A DNA stretch of 16,026 nt from JBBSTY01 sp038235385 (GTDB lineage Bacteria > Actinomycetota > Acidimicrobiia > Acidimicrobiales > Acidimicrobilacustridaceae), in NCBI GenBank assembly GCA_038235385.1, contig JBBSTY010000101.1:1-16026 (forward strand), in the 5' to 3' direction. Under the pieces are notes generated by a model. It had not been told where the DNA came from. It saw only the letters and a list, made by a program, of their open reading frames with translations, and made no database searches. Shown in pieces: positions 11,913 to 16,026 of this stretch (position 1 is the stretch's first letter; each line of letters begins with the position of its first letter). The translations under genes and the position numbers were made by a program.

Positions 11913-13565
11913 ATGACGAAGCACATCTTCGTGACCGGAGGTGTGGCCAGCTCCCTCGGGAAGGGCATCACCGCCTCCTCACTCGGGCGGTTGCTCAAGT
12001 CGCGGGGCCTCCGGGTCACCATGCAGAAGCTCGATCCGTACATCAACGTCGATCCGGGCACGATGAACCCGTTCGAGCACGGTGAGGTGTTCGTCACCGA
12101 CGACGGCGGCGAGACCGACCTCGACCTCGGCCACTACGAGCGCTTCATCGACGAGAGCCTGACCCGCGATTCCAACGCGACCACCGGGTCGATCTACTCC
12201 GCGGTGCTGGCGGCGGAGCGTCGCGGCGACTACCTCGGAAAGACCGTTCAGGTGATCCCGCACATCACCGATGAGATCAAGCGGCGCATCACCCGTCTGG
12301 CCACCGAGGATGTCGACGTCGCCATCACCGAGGTCGGTGGCACGGTCGGTGACATCGAGATCCTCCCGTTCCTCGAGGCCATCCGGCAGTTCCGGCTCGA
12401 CGTGGGCCGTTCGAACGTCTGCTACGTCCACGTGACCCTGGTGCCCTTCATCGGCCCGAGTGGCGAGCAGAAGACCAAGCCGACCCAGCACTCGGTCACC
12501 GAGCTGCGCAGCCGCGGCATCCAGCCCGACGCCATCGTGTGCCGCAGCGAGTCGCCCCTGTCGGCCGATCTCAAGCGCAAGATCTCCAGCCTCTGCGACG
12601 TCCCCATCAACGCCGTGGCGAACGCGCCCGATGCCGGCAACCTCTACGAGGTGCCGCTCATCCTCCACGAGGAGGGGCTCGACACCGTCATCTGCGAGCA
12701 GTTCGGACTCGCCGACCGCCCGATCGACCTGTCCGAGTGGGAGTTCCTGCTCGATCGGGTCGAGAGCGCGATCGAACCGGTGCGAGTGGGCATCATCGGC
12801 AAGTACGTCAGCCTCCCCGATGCCTACCTCTCGGTCGTCGAGGCGCTCAAGCACGGTGGGTTCACCCACGGTGCGCGGGTCAGCGTCGAGTGGATTCAAG
12901 CCGAAGAGGTCGAGGGGCTGCTCACCGCGGGTCGGCTCAAGGACCTCGACGGCATCGTGATCCCCGGCGGGTTCGGCGAGCGTGGCATCGAGGGCAAGGT
13001 GGCCGCAGCGGGGTACGCCCGGGAGCACGAGATCCCGTGTCTCGGTCTGTGCCTCGGGATGCAGGTGATGGCGATCGACTTCGCCCGGAACGTGCTCGGG
13101 CTCGGCGGTGCCAACTCGAGTGAGTTCAACCCCCAGACCCCCCACCCCGTCATCGACCTGATGGATGCGCAGCGAGGCATCACCGACAAGGGCGGCACCA
13201 TGCGCCTCGGTGCCTACGTGGCCCAGCTCCGCGAAGGATCGAGGGTTGCGGCGATCTACGGCAGGGAGTCGGTGCTCGAACGTCACCGACACCGGTACGA
13301 GTTCAACAACCGCTATCGCAGCAAGTTCGAAGAGGCCGGTCTCCAGTGCTCGGGGGTCTCCCCGGACGGTCGTCTCGTCGAGTTCGTCGAGCTCGATGGT
13401 CATCCGTTCTGGATCGGCACGCAGGCCCACCCGGAGTTCAAGAGCCGACCGAACCGTCCGGCACCGTTGTTCGCCGAGTTCGCTCGTGCCGCACTCGATC
13501 GGGCCGAAGGTCGCAACCCGCACCTCATCCAGATCGACGCGGACCCGGCGCCGTCACGGTTGTGA
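11913..13565 (+). CDS. pyrG: CTP synthase
   Basis: CTP synthase aminates UTP to CTP with ATP and glutamine in the cytosol. The 550-residue protein is full length. The synthetase domain (about 1-265) starts KHIFVTGGVASSLGKG (P-loop 9-18) with QKLDPYINVDPGTMNP and the conserved HGEVFVTDDGGETDLDLGHYERF and EVGGTVGDIE segments. The glutamine amidotransferase domain (about 290-540) has IPGGFGERG, nucleophile C380 in CLGLCLGMQ, and H506/E508 in QAHPEFKSRP. The start is set by a good Shine-Dalgarno. Its stop overlaps the NUDIX gene by four bases. The pyrG-NUDIX-xerD order is the same as in M. tuberculosis as I recall it. Confidence 0.97.
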   Translation: MTKHIFVTGGVASSLGKGITASSLGRLLKSRGLRVTMQKLDPYINVDPGTMNPFEHGEVFVTDDGGETDLDLGHYERFIDESLTRDSNATTGSIYSAVLAAERRGDYLGKTVQVIPHITDEIKRRITRLATEDVDVAITEVGGTVGDIEILPFLEAIRQFRLDVGRSNVCYVHVTLVPFIGPSGEQKTKPTQHSVTELRSRGIQPDAIVCRSESPLSADLKRKISSLCDVPINAVANAPDAGNLYEVPLILHEEGLDTVICEQFGLADRPIDLSEWEFLLDRVESAIEPVRVGIIGKYVSLPDAYLSVVEALKHGGFTHGARVSVEWIQAEEVEGLLTAGRLKDLDGIVIPGGFGERGIEGKVAAAGYAREHEIPCLGLCLGMQVMAIDFARNVLGLGGANSSEFNPQTPHPVIDLMDAQRGITDKGGTMRLGAYVAQLREGSRVAAIYGRESVLERHRHRYEFNNRYRSKFEEAGLQCSGVSPDGRLVEFVELDGHPFWIGTQAHPEFKSRPNRPAPLFAEFARAALDRAEGRNPHLIQIDADPAPSRL

Positions 13566-14125
13566 GCGAAGGCGCCGCCGGCCACACGTTCACCAAGATC
13601 GGCGAGCGCCACATCCACACCGGCGCGGTGATCTCCATGGCGGTGGGGGAGTTCGTCGATCCCGACGGCGTCCGCTTCGAGCGTGACATCGTGCACCACC
13701 CCGGAGCGGTGTCGGCGGTCCCGCTCGCCGATGACGCGACGGTCGTGATGGTCCGACAGTTCCGCGCCGCCCTCGGCGCCGACCTGCTCGAGATCCCGGC
13801 CGGCAAGCGTGATGTCGACGGGGAGCCTCCCGAAGCCACCGCCGCACGTGAGCTGGAGGAGGAGATCGGCATGCGGCCCGGCCGGCTCCACCTGCTCGCC
13901 GAGTTCTACAACTCGCCGGGCTTCAGCGACGAGCACTCCTTCGTCTACCTCGCCACCGACCTGACCGAGACCGCGTCGGATCTCCAGGGGGTCGAGGAGC
14001 AGCACCTGACCGTCGAGCGGATCCCCCTCGCCGAGGTCCCGACGATGATCACCGACGGGCGCATCCGCGATGCGAAGTCGATCATCGGTCTCACGCTCGC
14101 GATCGCCCGTCTCCAGGCCGGGTGA
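13562..14125 (+). CDS. NUDIX hydrolase, probable ADP-ribose pyrophosphatase
   Basis: This 187-residue protein probably hydrolyses ADP-ribose to AMP and ribose 5-phosphate. The Nudix box is G81-KRDVDG-E88-PPEATAA-REL-E-EE-I-G-M104: the metal-binding core RELEEEIGM (96-104) is intact, while six rather than five residues separate the first G from E88. IPAGKRD before the box and FYNSPGFSDE after it are typical of ADP-ribose pyrophosphatases. The frame is open upstream inside pyrG, but I chose GTG 13562, which overlaps the pyrG stop by four bases (GTGA), since upstream codons would translate pyrG in the wrong frame. Its own stop overlaps xerD in the same way. Rv1700 is the likely M. tuberculosis counterpart. 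Confidence 0.88.
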   Translation: MSEGAAGHTFTKIGERHIHTGAVISMAVGEFVDPDGVRFERDIVHHPGAVSAVPLADDATVVMVRQFRAALGADLLEIPAGKRDVDGEPPEATAARELEEEIGMRPGRLHLLAEFYNSPGFSDEHSFVYLATDLTETASDLQGVEEQHLTVERIPLAEVPTMITDGRIRDAKSIIGLTLAIARLQAG

Positions 14126-15126
14126 TCCGAGTGGATCCCGTTCCGCCGGGCGCGCCGACCCCGGAGCCCGAGCGCGAGCGCAACGGCCTCCCGCTCCCGG
14201 CCGAGGACTACCTCATGTGGTTGGCCACCGAGCGGGGCCGCTCGGCGAACACGCTCACCTCGTACCGCCGCGACCTGCGGGCGTTCGACGCCTTCCTCCG
14301 GAACCGGTCGGTGCCGCTCGTCGACGCCCGGACCGCCGACCTCGCCGACCACATCGCGCACCTGCGGGCCCAACAGAAGGCACCTGCGTCGATCACCCGG
14401 GCGGCGGTCGCGGTGCGGTCGATGTACCGCTTCCTCGCGGAGGAGGGGGTGATCGACGTCGACCCGGCGGCCGACCTCGAGGTGCCCCGGGTTCCGGCCG
14501 GACTGCCCAAGGCGCTCAGCGAGACCGAGGTGGGGGCCCTCATCGATTCGGTGTCGGGCGACGACGCCCTGAGCCTCCGCGACCGAGCCATCCTCGAGGT
14601 CCTCTACGGCACCGGCGTCCGCATCTCCGAGCTCACCGGGCTCTCGCTGCACGACCTCGACCTCGACGGTGGTCTCGTTCGGGTGCTCGGCAAGGGATCC
14701 AAGGAGCGAGTCGTGCCGGTGGGGCGGATGGCGCGTGAGGCGCTCGGCGTCTGGCTGGGTCCGAACGGACGGCCACGGCTCGAACCCGATCGTTGGGCCC
14801 GGCGTGACGACGCGGATGCGCTGTTCCTGAACCAGCGGGGAGGTCGGCTCCGACGACAGGGCGCCTGGGCCATGGTGACCGCCCGCGGTGATCGCGTCGG
14901 GCTCGCCGGTCGGCTGTCACCACACGTGCTCCGTCACTCGTGCGCCACCCACATGCTCGACCACGGCGCCGACATCCGCGCCGTCCAAGAGCTGCTCGGC
15001 CATGCGTCGATCTCCACCACCCAGATCTACACGATGGTGTCCACCGAGCGGATCTGGCAGGTCTACGCCGACTCGCACCCGCGGGCACGCGCCCGAGGCC
15101 GCTCCTCGCCGGTGGTCGTCGCCTGA
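14122..15126 (+). CDS. xerD: Tyrosine recombinase XerD
   Basis: XerD works with XerC at dif to resolve chromosome dimers before division. The 334-residue protein has a SAM-like N-terminal core-binding domain (about 25-115: YLMWLATERGRSANTLTSYRRDL) and a C-terminal catalytic domain with R167 (GTGVRISEL), K191 (GKGSKER), H268-R271 (SPHVLRHSCATH), H294 (LLGHASISTTQIY) and nucleophile Y303. The 35-residue spacing from H268 to Y303 equals that of E. coli XerD. GTG 14122 overlaps the NUDIX stop (GTGA); GTG 14131 would remove three residues and is equally possible. The N-terminal 20 residues are Pro/Glu/Arg-rich and longer than usual. Gene neighbourhood with pyrG and NUDIX supports a housekeeping XerD rather than a phage integrase. 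Confidence 0.93.
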   Translation: MIRVDPVPPGAPTPEPERERNGLPLPAEDYLMWLATERGRSANTLTSYRRDLRAFDAFLRNRSVPLVDARTADLADHIAHLRAQQKAPASITRAAVAVRSMYRFLAEEGVIDVDPAADLEVPRVPAGLPKALSETEVGALIDSVSGDDALSLRDRAILEVLYGTGVRISELTGLSLHDLDLDGGLVRVLGKGSKERVVPVGRMAREALGVWLGPNGRPRLEPDRWARRDDADALFLNQRGGRLRRQGAWAMVTARGDRVGLAGRLSPHVLRHSCATHMLDHGADIRAVQELLGHASISTTQIYTMVSTERIWQVYADSHPRARARGRSSPVVVA

Positions 15127-15192
15127 TCGCCGCCATGGTTCGGGACGGTCGGCGCAGTTCGGCGGACCCGACGACCTGATCGGGCCGGCCGT

Positions 15193-15206
15193 CGACCTGC
15201 TGGTCG
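15193..15206 (+). terminator. Small stem-loop in the xerD-DksA-like gap
   Basis: CGACC (15193-15197), loop TGCT, GGTCG (15202-15206) is a perfect 5-bp hairpin 66 bases after the xerD stop and upstream of the next promoter candidate. It is the only clear fold noticed in this 112-base gap; it is short and lacks a T-run. Confidence 0.2.
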
Positions 15207-15226
15207 GGTTGCTCCCGCTTCGGCAC

Positions 15227-15232
15227 TACGCT
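15227..15232 (+). promoter_or_regulatory. Candidate -10 of the DksA/TraR-like gene, leaderless layout
   Basis: TACGCT fits TANNNT and ends exactly six bases before GTG 15239. No Shine-Dalgarno is placed before this GTG, which supports a leaderless transcript and fixes the start of the gene. Confidence 0.5.
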
Positions 15233-15238
15233 GTCGGG

Positions 15239-15586
15239 GTGCCCGACCCTACCGAACGTCCCGATGCCGTCATCCCCGCGGGGATCGGCGAGCTCCTCGC
15301 CGGCGAGGAGACCCGCCTGCGTGCCCAGCTGAGCGAGCTCGGCGGGGGTGAGTCCGAGTTGGCCGTCGACGACAACTTCGCGGACAGCGGACAGGTCGCC
15401 GCGGAGGAAGGCGAGAACCGGGCCCTTGCCGCCGAGCTGCGTGACCAGCTCGACGACGTCGAGCGGGCCAGGGCCCGGCTCGACGACGGCACCTACGGCG
15501 TGTGCGAGGTGTGCTCGCAACCGATCTCGGCCGAGCGCATGGACGCGATCCCGACCGCCCGGTTCTGCATCGAACACGCGGACTGA
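15239..15586 (+). CDS. DksA/TraR-type zinc-finger protein
   Basis: This 115-residue protein resembles DksA/TraR-family proteins, which bind RNA polymerase through its secondary channel and modulate transcription. Residues about 15-82 form a charged helical hairpin (ELLAGEETRLRAQLSEL and AAELRDQLDDVERARARLDDGTYG) with an acidic stretch DDNFADSGQ (44-52) near the turn. The zinc site is C89-x2-C92 ... C110-x2-H113 (GVCEVC and RFCIEH), a Cys3His variant of the usual Cys4. The frame stays open upstream into xerD, but GTG 15239 gives a natural domain start and has a TACGCT hexamer six bases before it. It probably forms an operon with the HD gene 15 bases downstream. RNA polymerase binding is inferred, not shown. 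Confidence 0.82.
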   Translation: MPDPTERPDAVIPAGIGELLAGEETRLRAQLSELGGGESELAVDDNFADSGQVAAEEGENRALAAELRDQLDDVERARARLDDGTYGVCEVCSQPISAERMDAIPTARFCIEHAD

Positions 15587-15601
15587 TCCGTTCGGTCGCC
15601 C

Positions 15602-16026
15602 ATGGCCTCACCGGTCCACCTGACCAAGCGGTTCTTCGAGACACTCGTTCCGATCGGTCCCGGCCGGGGGGGGGCCCCCGCGGGGGGGGGCCCCCCCCGG
15701 GCCCGCGCGGAGGGGGGGGGGGGGGGGCGGGGGGCGCCCCGGGGGCCCCCCCCCGCCGGGGGGGGGCCCACCACCTGCTGCCCGGCGAGATCGAGCTGTG
15801 GGCGCGCATGAAGCCGACCGATCGCCGCCACGCGGCCGGGGTGGCCCGGCGCGTGCACGCGGCGTTGGGTGATCGGGCCGATCGTGCGGTCCTGGCCGCT
15901 GCGCTGCTCCACGACGTCGGCAAGATCGAGGCCAACTTCGGGCCGTACCGCCGAGTGGTCGCCACCCTGTCGGCCGCAGCGGTCAAGCGCGACCCCGAGG
16001 TCATACGGGCCTGGACCCGCACGACC
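15602..16026 (+). CDS. HD-domain phosphohydrolase (partial, reading frame broken by a G/C block)
   Basis: Two pieces belong to one gene that runs off the window. The first (ATG 15602) reads MASPVHLTKRFFETLVPIGPG. The second, from 15769 in another frame, reads HHLLPGEIELWARMKPTDRRH and continues AAGVARRVHAALG, AALLHDVGKIEANFGPYRRVV. It shows an HD-type metal site: H at 15829 (RRHAAGVA) and the HD pair at 15910-15915. Such small HD proteins are common in actinobacteria; substrate is unknown. The pieces are separated by 15659-15769, nearly pure G and C, and the distance from ATG 15602 to the downstream codons is not a multiple of three. I read this as a sequence error rather than a real pseudogene. 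It lies 15 bases after the DksA-like gene. Confidence 0.75.
15659..15769. other. Almost pure G/C block, probable sequencing or assembly artefact
   Basis: All 111 bases are G or C except A15711. Runs are extreme, including 16 consecutive G at 15712-15727, and runs of G alternate with runs of C. Coding sequence on both sides is ordinary and belongs to one HD-domain gene, so true sequence has been replaced or corrupted. No-signal base calls read as G on either strand, or polymerase failure at a hard template, would produce this look. Confidence 0.85.

Noticed and set aside
11979..13523. 514-codon minus-strand open frame opposite pyrG
   Set aside because: It mirrors the pyrG codons exactly within that gene and has no start signal or family motif.
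15602..15811. 69-codon Gly/Pro-rich protein as a real gene product
   Set aside because: Only the first 20 or so residues are natural; the rest is translation of the G/C block and then of the wrong frame of the HD-domain gene.
1..16026. tRNA or rRNA genes, CRISPR arrays, insertion sequences, toxin-antitoxin or phage-defence genes
   Set aside because: None was seen by eye. The only recombinase is a housekeeping XerD with syntenic neighbours, and the only tandem repeats are coding or short microrepeats.

Overview
The window is dense, high-GC bacterial DNA with frequent GTG starts, 1- to 8-base gene overlaps and several promoters placed so close to start codons that the mRNAs would be leaderless. 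Gene content and order point to an actinobacterium. From HAD phosphatase to XerD (5478-15126) the order HAD - small gene - tlyA - NAD kinase - recN - membrane gene - pyrG - NUDIX - xerD follows, as I remember it, the Mycobacterium tuberculosis Rv1692-Rv1701 block. A lineage outside the Mycobacteriales, such as Acidimicrobiia, is a reasonable guess, but no phylogenetic marker was computed.

Left part (1-5340): the 3' end of a class I FbaB-type fructose-bisphosphate aldolase; a 336-base gap with a strong hairpin; a korA-korB operon for a two-subunit 2-oxoacid:ferredoxin oxidoreductase (probably 2-oxoglutarate) whose leader puts the Shine-Dalgarno in a hairpin loop; a convergent gap with a G-quadruplex-type (GGGTC)n tract; and a DUF1015 gene on the minus strand.

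Middle part (5478-11367): a HAD-IIA phosphatase, a minus-strand Tat-exported (possibly lipoprotein) alpha/beta hydrolase that interrupts the conserved order, a lysine/alanine-rich repeat protein, tlyA, NAD kinase, a possible 17-codon leader ORF and recN. tlyA has no ATG, GTG or TTG able to include its S4 domain and seems to start at ATC behind a good Shine-Dalgarno.

Right part (11496-16026): a small CD225/dispanin-like membrane protein, then pyrG, NUDIX hydrolase and xerD in tight overlap, a DksA/TraR-type zinc-finger protein with a Cys3His site, and the start of an HD-domain gene. The HD gene is broken by about 110 bases of almost pure G and C (15659-15769) that look like a sequencing or assembly artefact.

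Functionally the window is mainly core metabolism and information processing (glycolysis, TCA-type ferredoxin reduction, NADP and CTP synthesis, rRNA methylation, recombinational repair, chromosome dimer resolution). I found no mobile element, CRISPR array, tRNA or rRNA gene, and no convincing new multi-gene system. The most unusual points are the tlyA start, the repeated TANNNT-6 nt-start layout, the possible recN leader ORF, and the small lysine-rich and dispanin-like genes inside a core block.
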